Part shown: positions 14,101-27,109 of the stretch, piece after piece
How the letters are laid out: each line of letters begins with the position of its first letter
How positions within the stretch are numbered: position 1 is the stretch's first letter
Program-made: the position numbers and the translations under genes
The notes under the pieces: model-generated
Databases searched by the model: none
What the model was told of the DNA's origin: nothing
The model's input: only the letters and a program-made list of their open reading frames with translations
NCBI GenBank assembly: GCA_029721435.1
Contig: CM056574.1
Location: 73,389,501-73,453,500 of the forward strand
Reading direction: 5' to 3'
Source of the DNA: Gymnothorax reevesii
Taxonomy: Eukaryota > Chordata > Actinopteri > Anguilliformes > Muraenidae
DNA: 64,000 nt

Positions 14101-17100
14101 ACCTCAAAGAAGCGTGTTTTCAGGAAAGCACGTATAGCCACAGTTTCAGCGCTCTAGCGCGCTTCCTTTCAGAGAAAAACGCATAATCACTCCAATTCAG
14201 TCATATAGTCACAATTCACTCAAGTTTTTCACTTTCCCACTGGGTTACACACAGAATGGACATTTCTGACAAGCAAATCTAAAAAAAAGAAAGTTTTTGA
14301 AAAAGTACATATCTTCACTTCAGAAGCTTATATTCACTTAAAATTGGCCATACAAGCACATTGGACCAATCGATACAATATATGCAATGCACTGTGATCT
14401 GAAGCTGTTCCCAGGCCAGAAACACGCTCAGATTCACGTTCTGAGCTTAAAACCTCAAAGAAGCGTGTTTTCATGAAAGCACGTATAGCCACAGTTTCAG
14501 CGCTCTAGCGCGCTTCCTGACAGAGATAAACGCATCATCACTCCAATTCAGTCATATAGTCACAATTCACTCAAGTTTGTCACTTTCCCACTGGGTTACA
14601 CACAGAAAGGACATTTCTGACAAGCAAATCTAAAAAAAAGAAAGTTTTTGAAAAAGTGCATATCTTCACTTCAGAAGCTTATATTCACTTATAATTGGCC
14701 ATACAAGCACATTGGACCAATCGATACAATATATGCAATGCACTGTGATCTGAAGCTGTTCCCTGGCCAGAAGCACGCACAGTTTCACATTCTGAGCTTA
14801 AAACCTCAAAGAAGCGTGTTTTCATGAAAGCACGTATAGCCACAGTTTCAGCGCTCTAGCGCGCTTCCTTACAGAGATAAACGCATCATCACTCGAATTC
14901 AGTTATATAGTCACAATTCACTCAAGTTTGTCACTTCTCCACTGGGTTACACACAGAAAGGACATTTTTGACAAGCAAAATTAAAAAAAAAGAAAGTTTT
15001 TGAAAAAGTGCATATCTTCACTTCAGAAGCTTCTATTCACTTCCAAATGGCCATACAAGCACATTGGAACAAACGATACAATATATGCATTGCACTGTGA
15101 TCTGAAGCTGTTGCCAGGCCAGAAACTCGCTCAGATTCACGTTCTGAGCTTAAAACCTCAAAGAAGCGTGTTTTCATGAAAGCACGTATAGCCACAGTTT
15201 CAGCGTTCTAGCTCGCTTCCTGACAGAGATAAACGCATAATCACTCGAATTCAGTCATATAGTCACAATTCACTCAAGTTTTTCACTTTCCCACTGGGTT
15301 ACACACAGAATGGACATTTTTGACAAGCAAAATTAAATAAAAAAGTTTTTGAAAAAGTGCATATCTTCACTTCAGAAGCTTCTATTCACTTCCAAATGGC
15401 CATACAAGCACATTGGAACAAACGATACAATATATGCATTGCACTGTGATCTGAAGCTGTTGCCAGGCCGGAAACACGCTCAGATTCACTTTCTGAGCTT
15501 AAAACCTCAAAGAAGCATGTTTTCATGAAAGTGCGTATAGCCACAGTTTCAGCGCTCTAGCTTGCTTTCTTACAGAGATAAACGCATATTCACTCCAATT
15601 CAGTCATATTGTCACAATTCACTCAAGTTTGTCACTTTCTCACTAAGTTACACACAGAAAGGACATTTTTGATAAGCAAAACTAAAAAAAAGAAAGTTTT
15701 TGAAAAGGACATATCTTCACTTCAGAAGCTTATATTCACTTAAAATTGGCCATACAAGCACATTGGACCAATCGATACAATATATGCAATGCACTGTGAT
15801 CTGAAGCTGTTCCCTGGCCAGAAGCACGCACAGTTTCACATTCTGAGCTTAAAACCTCAAAGAAGCGTGTTTTCATGAAAGCACGTATAGCCACAGTTTC
15901 AGCGCTCTAGCGCGCTTCCTTACAGAGATAAACGCATCATCACTCGAATTCAGTCATATAGTCACAATTCACTCAAGTTTGTCACTTTCCCACTGGGTTA
16001 CACACAGAAAGGACATTTTTGACAAGCAAAATTAAAAAAAAAGAAAGTTTTTGAAAAAGTGCATATCTTCACTTCAGAAGCTTCTATTCACTTCCAAATG
16101 GCCATACAAGCACATTGTCCAATCGATACAATATATGCAATGCACTGTGATCTGAAGCTGTTCCCTGGCCAGAAGCACGCACAGTTTCACATTCTGAGCT
16201 TAAAACCTCAAAGAAGCGTGTTTTCATGAAAGTGCGTGTAGCCACAGTTTCAGCGCTCTAGCTCGCTTTCTTACAGAGATAAACGCATCATCACTCGAAT
16301 TCAGTCATATAGTCACAATTCACTCAAGTTTGTCACTTTCCCACTGGGTTACACACAGAAAGGACATTTTTGACAAGCAAAATTAAAAAAAAGAAAGTTT
16401 TTGAAAAAGTGCATATCTTCACTTCAGAAGCTTATATTCACTTATAATTGGCCATACAAGCACATTGAAGCAATCGATACAATATATGCAATGCACTGTG
16501 ATCTGAAGCTGTTCCCTGGCCAGAAGCACGCACAGTTTCACATTCTGAGCTTAAAACCTCAAAGAAGCGTGTTTTCAGGAAAGCACGTATAGCCACAGTT
16601 TCAGCGCTCTAGCGCGCTTCCTTTCAGAGATAAACGCATAGTCACTCGAATTCAGTCATATAGTCACAATTCACTCAAGTTTTTCACTTTCCCACTGGGT
16701 TACACACAGAATGGACATTTTTGACAAGCAAAATTAAATAAAAAAGTTTTTGAAAAAGTGCATATCTTCACTTCAGAAGCTTCTATTCACTTCCAAATGG
16801 CCATACAAGCACATTGGAACAAACGATACAATATATGCATTGCACTATGATCTGAAGCTGTTGCCAGGCCGAAAACACGCTCAGATTCACTTTCTGAGCT
16901 TAAAACCTCAAAGAAGCATGTTTTCATGAAAGTGCGTATAGCCACAGTTTCAGCGCTCTAGCTCGCTTTCTGACAGAGATAAACGCATATTCACTCCAAT
17001 TCAGTCATATAGTCACAATTCACTCAAGTTTTTCACTTTCCCACTGGGTTACACACAGAATGGACATTTCTGACAAGCAAATCTAAAAAAAAGAAAGTTT

Positions 17101-17826
17101 TTGAAAAAGTGCATATCTTCACTTCAGCAGCTTATATTCACTTCCAAATGGCCATAAAAGCCATTGGACCAAACGATACCATATACGCATTGCACTGTGA
17201 TCTGAAGCTGTTCCCAGGCCAGAAACACGCTCAGATTCACGTTCTGAGCTTAAAACCTCAAAGAAGCGTGTTTTCAGGAAAGCACGTATAGCCACAGTTT
17301 CAGCGCTCTAGCGCGCTTCCTTTCAGAGAAAAACGCATAATCACTCCAATTCAGTCATATAGTCACAATTCACTCAAGTTTTTCACTTTCCCACTGGGTT
17401 ACACACAGAATGGACATTTTTGACAAGCAAAATTTAAAAAAAAAGAAAGTTTTTGAAAAAGTACATATCTTCACTTCAGAAGCTTATATTCATTAAAATT
17501 GGCCATACAAGCACATTGGACCAATCGATACAATATATGCAATGCACTGTGATCTGAAGCTGTTCCCAGGCCAGAAACACGCTCAGATTCACGTTCTGAG
17601 CTTAAAACCTCAAAGAAGCGTGTTTTCATGAAAGCACGTATAGCCACAGTTTCAGCGCTCTAGCGCGCTTCCTGACAGAGATAAACGCATCATCACTCGA
17701 ATTCAGTCATATAGTCACAATTCACTCAAGTTTGTCACTTTCCCACTGGGTTACACACAGAAAGGACATTTCTGACAAGCAAATCTAAAAAAAAGAAAGT
17801 TTTTGAAAAAGTGCATATCTTCACTT
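11160..17826. repeat. 6667-bp higher-order repeat, unit A (19 monomers)
   Basis: The segment is repeated in tandem at 17827-24493. Rare single-copy variants recur at exactly 6667 bp: TCAGCAGCTTATATTC (11158/17825), TGAAGCGTGTCTTCAGG (12001/18668), TGTGGTCTGAAGC (about 12639/19306) and CACATTGTCCAATCG (16111/22778). I found no base differences in the stretches I compared. The left edge lies between about 11110 and 11160, where TTTTTGACAAG differs from TTTCTGACAAG in the next unit. The right edge is where CAGCAG continues into the next copy. Confidence 0.88.
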
Positions 17827-20800
17827 CAGCAGCTTATATTCACTTCCAAATGGCCATAAAAGCCATTGGACCAAACGATACCATATACGCATTGCACTGT
17901 GATCTGAAGCTGTTCCCAGGCCAGAAACACGCTCAGATTCACGTTCTGAGCTTAAAACCTCAAAGAAGCGTGTTTTCATGAAAGCACGTATAGCCACAGT
18001 TTCAGCGCTCTAGCGCGCTTCCTTACAGAGATAAACGCATCATCACTCGAATTCAGTCAGATAGTCACAATTCACTCAAGTTTGTCACTTTCCCACTGGG
18101 TTACACACAGAAAGGACATTTCTGACAAGCAAATCTAAAAAAAAGAAAGTTTTTGAAAAAGTGCATATCTTCACTTCAGAAGCTTATATTCACTTATAAT
18201 TGGCCATACAAGCACATTGGACCAATCGATACAATATATGCAATGCACTGTGATCTGAAGCTGTTCCCTGGCCAGAAGCACGCACAGTTTCACATTCTGA
18301 GCTTAAAACCTCAAAGAAGCGTGTTTTCAGGAAAGCACGTATAGCCACAGTTTCAGCGCTCTAGCGCGCTTCCTTTCAGAGATAAACGCATAGTCACTCG
18401 AATTCAGTCATATAGTCACAATTCACTCAAGTTTTTCACTTTCCCACTGGGTTACACACAGTATGGACATTTTTGACAAGCAAAATTTAAAAAAAAAGAA
18501 AGTTTTTGAAAAAGTGCATATCTTCACTTCAGAAGCTTATATTCACTTCCAAATGGCCATACAAGCACAATGGACCAAACGATACCATATAAGCATTGCA
18601 CTGTGATCTGAAGCTGTTCCCTGGCCAGAAACACGCACAGTTTCACTTTCTGAGCTTAAAACCTCAATGAAGCGTGTCTTCAGGAAAGCACGTATAGCCA
18701 CAGTTTCAGCGCTCTTGCGCGCTTCCTTACAGAGATACGAGCATATTCACTCGAATTCAGTCATATAGTCACAATTCACTCAAGTTTTTCACTTTCCCAC
18801 TGGGTTACACACAGAATGGACATTTTTGACAAGCAAAATTTAAAAAAAAAAGAAAGTTTTTGAAAAAGTGCATATCTTCACTTCAGAAGCTTATATTCAC
18901 TTCCAAATGGCCATACAAGCACAATGGACCAAACGATACCATATAAGCATTGCACTGTGATCTGAAGCTGTTCCCTGGCCAGAAACACGCACAGTTTCAC
19001 TTTCTGAGCTTAAAACCTCAAAGAAGCGTGTTTCCATGAAAGTGCGTATAGCCACAGTTTCAGCGCTCTAGCGCGCTTCCTGACAGAGATACGAGCATAT
19101 TCACTCCAATTCAGTAATAAAGTAACAATTCACTGAAGTTGTTCACTTTCCCACTGAGTAACACACAGAATGGACATTTCTGACAAGCAAATCTAAAAAA
19201 AAGAAAGTTTTTGAAAAAGTGCATATCTTCACTTCAGAAGCTTATATTCACTTCCAAATGGCCATAAAAGCCATTGGACCAAACGATACCATATACGCAT
19301 TGCACTGTGGTCTGAAGCTGTTCCCAGGCCAGAAACACGCTCAGATTCACGTTCTGAGCTTAAAACCTCAAAGAAGCGTGTTTCCATGAAAGTGCGTATA
19401 GCCACAGTTTCAGCGCTCTAGCTCGCTTTCTAACAGAGATAAACGCATATTCACTCCAATTCAGTCATATTGTCACAATTCACTCAAGTTTGTCACTTTC
19501 CCACTGGGTTACACACAGAATGGACATTTTTGACAAGCAAAATTAAAAAAAAGAAAGTTTTTGAAAAGTACATATCTTCACTTCAGAAGCTTATATTCAC
19601 TTAAAATTGGCCATACAAGCACATTGGACCAATCAATACAATATATGCAATGCACTGTGATCTGAAGCTGTTCCCTGGCCAGAAGCACGCACAGTTTCAC
19701 ATTCTGAGCTTAAAACCTCAAAGAAGCGTGTTTTCATGAAAGCACGTATAGCCACAGTTTCAGCGCTCTAGCGCGCTTCCTTACAGAGATAAACGCATCA
19801 TCACTCGAATTCAGTCATATAGTCACAATTCACTCAAGTTTGTCACTTTCCCACTGGGTTACACACAGAAAGGACATTTCTGACAAGCAAATCTAAAAAA
19901 AAGAAAGTTTTTGAAAAAGTGCATATCTTCACTTCAGAAGCTTATATTCACTTATAATTGGCCATACAAGCACATTGGACCAATCGATACAATATATGCA
20001 ATGCACTGTGATCTGAAGCTGTTCCCTGGCCAGAAGCACGCACAGTTTCACATTCTGAGCTTAAAACCTCAAAGAAGCGTGTTTTCAGGAAAGCACGTAT
20101 AGCCACAGTTTCAGCGCTCTAGCGCGCTTCCTTTCAGAGATAAACGCATAGTCACTCGAATTCAGTCATATAGTCACAATTCACTCAAGTTTTTCACTTT
20201 CCCACTGGGTTACACACAGAATGGACATTTTTGACAAGCAAAATTTTAAAAAAAAGAAAGTTTTTGAAAAAGTGCATATCTTCACTTCAGAAGCTTATAT
20301 TCACTTCCAAATGGCCATACAAGCACAATGGACCAAACGATACCATATAAGCATTGCACTGTGATCTGAAGCTGTTCCCTGGCCAGAAACACGCACAGTT
20401 TCACTTTCTGAGCTTAAAACCTCAAAGAAGCGTGTTTCCATGAAAGTGCGTATAGCCACAGTTTCAGCGCTCTAGCGCGCTTCCTGACAGAGATACGAGC
20501 ATATTCACTCCAATTCAGTAATAAAGTCACAATTCACTGATGTTGTTCACTTTCCCACTGAGTAACACACAGAATGGACATTTCTGACAAGCAAATCTAA
20601 AAAAAGAAAGTTTTTGAAAAAGTGCATATCTTCACTTCAGAAGCTTATATTCACTTCCAAATGGCCATAAAAGCCATTGGACCAAACGATACCATATACG
20701 CATTGCACTGTGATCTGAAGCTGTTCCCAGGCCAGAAACACGCTCAGATTCACGTTCTGAGCTTAAAACCTCAAAGAAGCGTGTTTTCAGGAAAGCACGT

Positions 20801-23800
20801 ATAGCCACAGTTTCAGCGCTCTAGCGCGCTTCCTTTCAGAGAAAAACGCATAATCACTCCAATTCAGTCATATAGTCACAATTCACTCAAGTTTTTCACT
20901 TTCCCACTGGGTTACACACAGAATGGACATTTCTGACAAGCAAATCTAAAAAAAAGAAAGTTTTTGAAAAAGTACATATCTTCACTTCAGAAGCTTATAT
21001 TCACTTAAAATTGGCCATACAAGCACATTGGACCAATCGATACAATATATGCAATGCACTGTGATCTGAAGCTGTTCCCAGGCCAGAAACACGCTCAGAT
21101 TCACGTTCTGAGCTTAAAACCTCAAAGAAGCGTGTTTTCATGAAAGCACGTATAGCCACAGTTTCAGCGCTCTAGCGCGCTTCCTGACAGAGATAAACGC
21201 ATCATCACTCCAATTCAGTCATATAGTCACAATTCACTCAAGTTTGTCACTTTCCCACTGGGTTACACACAGAAAGGACATTTCTGACAAGCAAATCTAA
21301 AAAAAAGAAAGTTTTTGAAAAAGTGCATATCTTCACTTCAGAAGCTTATATTCACTTATAATTGGCCATACAAGCACATTGGACCAATCGATACAATATA
21401 TGCAATGCACTGTGATCTGAAGCTGTTCCCTGGCCAGAAGCACGCACAGTTTCACATTCTGAGCTTAAAACCTCAAAGAAGCGTGTTTTCATGAAAGCAC
21501 GTATAGCCACAGTTTCAGCGCTCTAGCGCGCTTCCTTACAGAGATAAACGCATCATCACTCGAATTCAGTTATATAGTCACAATTCACTCAAGTTTGTCA
21601 CTTCTCCACTGGGTTACACACAGAAAGGACATTTTTGACAAGCAAAATTAAAAAAAAAGAAAGTTTTTGAAAAAGTGCATATCTTCACTTCAGAAGCTTC
21701 TATTCACTTCCAAATGGCCATACAAGCACATTGGAACAAACGATACAATATATGCATTGCACTGTGATCTGAAGCTGTTGCCAGGCCAGAAACTCGCTCA
21801 GATTCACGTTCTGAGCTTAAAACCTCAAAGAAGCGTGTTTTCATGAAAGCACGTATAGCCACAGTTTCAGCGTTCTAGCTCGCTTCCTGACAGAGATAAA
21901 CGCATAATCACTCGAATTCAGTCATATAGTCACAATTCACTCAAGTTTTTCACTTTCCCACTGGGTTACACACAGAATGGACATTTTTGACAAGCAAAAT
22001 TAAATAAAAAAGTTTTTGAAAAAGTGCATATCTTCACTTCAGAAGCTTCTATTCACTTCCAAATGGCCATACAAGCACATTGGAACAAACGATACAATAT
22101 ATGCATTGCACTGTGATCTGAAGCTGTTGCCAGGCCGGAAACACGCTCAGATTCACTTTCTGAGCTTAAAACCTCAAAGAAGCATGTTTTCATGAAAGTG
22201 CGTATAGCCACAGTTTCAGCGCTCTAGCTTGCTTTCTTACAGAGATAAACGCATATTCACTCCAATTCAGTCATATTGTCACAATTCACTCAAGTTTGTC
22301 ACTTTCTCACTAAGTTACACACAGAAAGGACATTTTTGATAAGCAAAACTAAAAAAAAGAAAGTTTTTGAAAAGGACATATCTTCACTTCAGAAGCTTAT
22401 ATTCACTTAAAATTGGCCATACAAGCACATTGGACCAATCGATACAATATATGCAATGCACTGTGATCTGAAGCTGTTCCCTGGCCAGAAGCACGCACAG
22501 TTTCACATTCTGAGCTTAAAACCTCAAAGAAGCGTGTTTTCATGAAAGCACGTATAGCCACAGTTTCAGCGCTCTAGCGCGCTTCCTTACAGAGATAAAC
22601 GCATCATCACTCGAATTCAGTCATATAGTCACAATTCACTCAAGTTTGTCACTTTCCCACTGGGTTACACACAGAAAGGACATTTTTGACAAGCAAAATT
22701 AAAAAAAAAGAAAGTTTTTGAAAAAGTGCATATCTTCACTTCAGAAGCTTCTATTCACTTCCAAATGGCCATACAAGCACATTGTCCAATCGATACAATA
22801 TATGCAATGCACTGTGATCTGAAGCTGTTCCCTGGCCAGAAGCACGCACAGTTTCACATTCTGAGCTTAAAACCTCAAAGAAGCGTGTTTTCATGAAAGT
22901 GCGTGTAGCCACAGTTTCAGCGCTCTAGCTCGCTTTCTTACAGAGATAAACGCATCATCACTCGAATTCAGTCATATAGTCACAATTCACTCAAGTTTGT
23001 CACTTTCCCACTGGGTTACACACAGAAAGGACATTTTTGACAAGCAAAATTAAAAAAAAGAAAGTTTTTGAAAAAGTGCATATCTTCACTTCAGAAGCTT
23101 ATATTCACTTATAATTGGCCATACAAGCACATTGAAGCAATCGATACAATATATGCAATGCACTGTGATCTGAAGCTGTTCCCTGGCCAGAAGCACGCAC
23201 AGTTTCACATTCTGAGCTTAAAACCTCAAAGAAGCGTGTTTTCAGGAAAGCACGTATAGCCACAGTTTCAGCGCTCTAGCGCGCTTCCTTTCAGAGATAA
23301 ACGCATAGTCACTCGAATTCAGTCATATAGTCACAATTCACTCAAGTTTTTCACTTTCCCACTGGGTTACACACAGAATGGACATTTTTGACAAGCAAAA
23401 TTAAATAAAAAAGTTTTTGAAAAAGTGCATATCTTCACTTCAGAAGCTTCTATTCACTTCCAAATGGCCATACAAGCACATTGGAACAAACGATACAATA
23501 TATGCATTGCACTATGATCTGAAGCTGTTGCCAGGCCGAAAACACGCTCAGATTCACTTTCTGAGCTTAAAACCTCAAAGAAGCATGTTTTCATGAAAGT
23601 GCGTATAGCCACAGTTTCAGCGCTCTAGCTCGCTTTCTGACAGAGATAAACGCATATTCACTCCAATTCAGTCATATAGTCACAATTCACTCAAGTTTTT
23701 CACTTTCCCACTGGGTTACACACAGAATGGACATTTCTGACAAGCAAATCTAAAAAAAAGAAAGTTTTTGAAAAAGTGCATATCTTCACTTCAGCAGCTT

Positions 23801-24493
23801 ATATTCACTTCCAAATGGCCATAAAAGCCATTGGACCAAACGATACCATATACGCATTGCACTGTGATCTGAAGCTGTTCCCAGGCCAGAAACACGCTCA
23901 GATTCACGTTCTGAGCTTAAAACCTCAAAGAAGCGTGTTTTCAGGAAAGCACGTATAGCCACAGTTTCAGCGCTCTAGCGCGCTTCCTTTCAGAGAAAAA
24001 CGCATAATCACTCCAATTCAGTCATATAGTCACAATTCACTCAAGTTTTTCACTTTCCCACTGGGTTACACACAGAATGGACATTTTTGACAAGCAAAAT
24101 TTAAAAAAAAAGAAAGTTTTTGAAAAAGTACATATCTTCACTTCAGAAGCTTATATTCATTAAAATTGGCCATACAAGCACATTGGACCAATCGATACAA
24201 TATATGCAATGCACTGTGATCTGAAGCTGTTCCCAGGCCAGAAACACGCTCAGATTCACGTTCTGAGCTTAAAACCTCAAAGAAGCGTGTTTTCATGAAA
24301 GCACGTATAGCCACAGTTTCAGCGCTCTAGCGCGCTTCCTGACAGAGATAAACGCATCATCACTCGAATTCAGTCATATAGTCACAATTCACTCAAGTTT
24401 GTCACTTTCCCACTGGGTTACACACAGAAAGGACATTTCTGACAAGCAAATCTAAAAAAAAGAAAGTTTTTGAAAAAGTGCATATCTTCACTT
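17827..24493. repeat. 6667-bp higher-order repeat, unit B
   Basis: Second tandem copy of the 19-monomer unit starting at 11160, with the same rare variants at a constant 6667-bp offset. The match ends at about 24493, where CAGAAGCTTATATTCACTTATAA replaces the CAGCAG monomer that begins units A and B. Most of this unit (from 17930) is also the left part of a larger 9127-bp unit, so the two amplification events are nested. Confidence 0.88.
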
Positions 24494-27056
24494 CAGAAGC
24501 TTATATTCACTTATAATTGGCCATACAAGCACATTGGACCAATCGATACAATATATGCAATGCACTGTGATCTGAAGCTGTTCCCTGGCCAGAAGCACGC
24601 ACAGTTTCACATTCTGAGCTTAAAACCTCAAAGAAGCGTGTTTTCATGAAAGCACGTATAGCCACAGTTTCAGCGCTCTAGCGCGCTTCCTTACAGAGAT
24701 AAACGCATCATCACTCGAATTCAGTTATATAGTCACAATTCACTCAAGTTTGTCACTTTCCCACTGGGTTACACACAGAAAGGACATTTTTGACAAGCAA
24801 AATTAAAAAAAAAGAAAGTTTTTGAAAAAGTGCATATCTTCACTTCAGAAGCTTCTATTCACTTCCAAATGGCCATACAAGCACATTGGAACAAACGATA
24901 CAATATATGCATTGCACTGTGATCTGAAGCTGTTGCCAGGCCAGAAACTCGCTCAGATTCACGTTCTGAGCTTAAAACCTCAAAGAAGCGTGTTTTCATG
25001 AAAGCACGTATAGCCACAGTTTCAGCGCTCTAGCGCGCTTCCTGACAGAGATAAACGCAAAATCACTCGAATTCAGTCATATAGTCACAATTCACTCAAG
25101 GTTTTCACTTTCCCACTGGGTTACACACAGAATGGACATTTTTGACAAGCAAAATTAAATAAAAAAGTTTTTGAAAAAGTGCATATCTTCACTTCAGAAG
25201 CTTCTATTCACTTCCAAATGGCCATACAAGCACATTGGAACAAACGATACAATATATGCATTGCACTGTGATCTGAAGCTGTTGCCAGGCCGGAAACACG
25301 CTCAGATTCACTTTCTGAGCTTAAAACCTCAAAGAAGCATGTTTTCATGAAAGTGCGTATAGCCACAGTTTCAGCGCTCTAGCTCGCTTTCTTACAGAGA
25401 TAAACGCATATTCAGTCCAATTCAGTCATATTGTCACAATTCACTCAAGTTTGTCACTTTCTCACTAAGTTCCACACAGAAAGGACATTTTTGACAAGCA
25501 AAACTAAAAAAAAGAAAGTTTTTGAAAAGGACATATCTTCACTTCAGAAGCTTATATTCACTTAAAATTGGCCATACAAGCACATTGGACCAATCGATAC
25601 AATATATGCAATGCACTGTGATCTGAAGCTGTTCCCTGGCCAGAAGCACGCACAGTTTCACATTCTGAGCTTAAAACCTCAAAGAAGCGTGTTTTCATGA
25701 AAGCACGTATAGCCACAGTTTCAGCGCTCTAGCGCGCTTCCTTACAGAGATAAACGCATCATCACTCGAATTCAGTCATATAGTCACAAATCACTCAAGT
25801 TTGTCACTTTCCCACTGGGTTACACACAGAAAGGACATTTTTGACAAGCAAAATTAAAAAAAAAGAAAGTTTTTGAAAAAGTGCATATCTTCACTTCAGA
25901 AGCTTCTATTCACTTCCAAATGGCCATACAAGCACATTGGACCAATCGATACAATATATGCAATGCACTGTGATCTGAAGCTGTTCCCTGGCCAGAAGCA
26001 CGCACAGTTTCACATTCTGAGCTTAAAACCTCAAAGAAGCGTGTTTTCATGAAAGCCCGTATAGCCACAGTTTCAGCGCTCTAGCGCGCTTCCTTACAGA
26101 GATAAACGCATCATCACTCGAATTCAGTCATATAGTCACAATTCACTCAAGTTTGTCACTTTCCCACTGGGTTACACACAGAAAGGACATTTTTGACAAG
26201 CAAAATTAAAAAAAAAGAAAGTTTTTGAAAAAGTGCATATCTTCACTTCAGAAGCTTCTATTCACTTCCAAATGGCCATACAAGCACATTGGAACAAACG
26301 ATACAATATATGCATTGCACTGTGATCTGAAGCTGTTGCCAGGCCAGAAACACGCTCAGATTCACGTTCTGAGCTTAAAACCTCAAAGAAGCGTGTTTTC
26401 ATGAAAGCACGTATAGCCACAGTTTCAGCGCTCTAGCGCGCTTCCTTTCAGAGATAAACGCATAATCACTCGAATTCAGTCATATAGTCACAATTCACTC
26501 AAGTTTTTCACTTTCCCACTAGGTTACACACAGAATGGACATTTTTGACAAGCAAAATTAAATAAAAAAGAAAGTTTTTGAAAAAGTGCATATCTTCACT
26601 TCAGAAGCTTCTATTCACTTCCAAATGGCCATACAAGCACATTGGACCAATCGATACAATATATGCAATGCACTGTGATCTGAAGCTGTTCCCTGGCCAG
26701 AAGCACGCACAGTTTCACATTCTGAGCTTAAAACCTCAAAGAAGCGTGTTTTCATGAAAGCACGTATAGCCACAGTTTCAGCGCTCTAGCGCGCTTCCTT
26801 ACAGAGATAAACGCATAATCACTCGAATTCAGTCATATAGTCACAATTCACTCAAGTTTTTCACTTTCCCACTGGGTTACACACAGAATGGACATTTTTG
26901 ACAAGCAAAATTTAAAAAAAAGAAAGTTTTTGAAAAAGTGCATATCTTCACTTCAGAAGCTTATATTCACTTATAATTGGCCATACAAGCACATTGGACC
27001 AATCGATACAATATATGCAATGCACTGTGATCTGAAGCTGTTCCCTGGCCAGAAGC
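17930..27056. repeat. 9127-bp higher-order repeat, unit 1 (26 monomers)
   Basis: Matches 27057-36097 at a constant 9127-bp offset. Shared rare variants include CACATTGTCC (22778/31905), CACTCAAGGTTTTCAC (near 25094/34221), TTCAGTCCAATTCAG (near 25411/34538), AAGTTCCACACAG (near 25468/34595), GAAAGCCCGTATAG (near 26051/35178) and CCCACTAGGTTACAC (near 26516/35643). The unit is the 6667-bp block plus about 2460 bp (7 monomers). The match breaks at about 26970, leaving roughly 85 bp at the end of this unit unmatched before the next unit starts. Confidence 0.87.
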
Positions 27057-27109
27057 ACGCTCAGATTCACGTTCTGAGCTTAAAACCTCAAAGAAGCGTG
27101 TTTTCATGA
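26888..27109. repeat. Mosaic satellite monomer at the 9127-bp unit junction
   Basis: The left part of this monomer (TTATAATTGGCC, GGACCAATCGATAC, CTGGCCAGAAGCACG) is of one class. From about 27057 it switches to GCTCAGATTCACGTTCTGAG, typical of another class. This is exactly where the second 9127-bp unit begins to match 17930. Other copies of either class do not show this combination in the stretches I compared. It is the expected product of an unequal exchange between two monomer classes. Confidence 0.7.
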
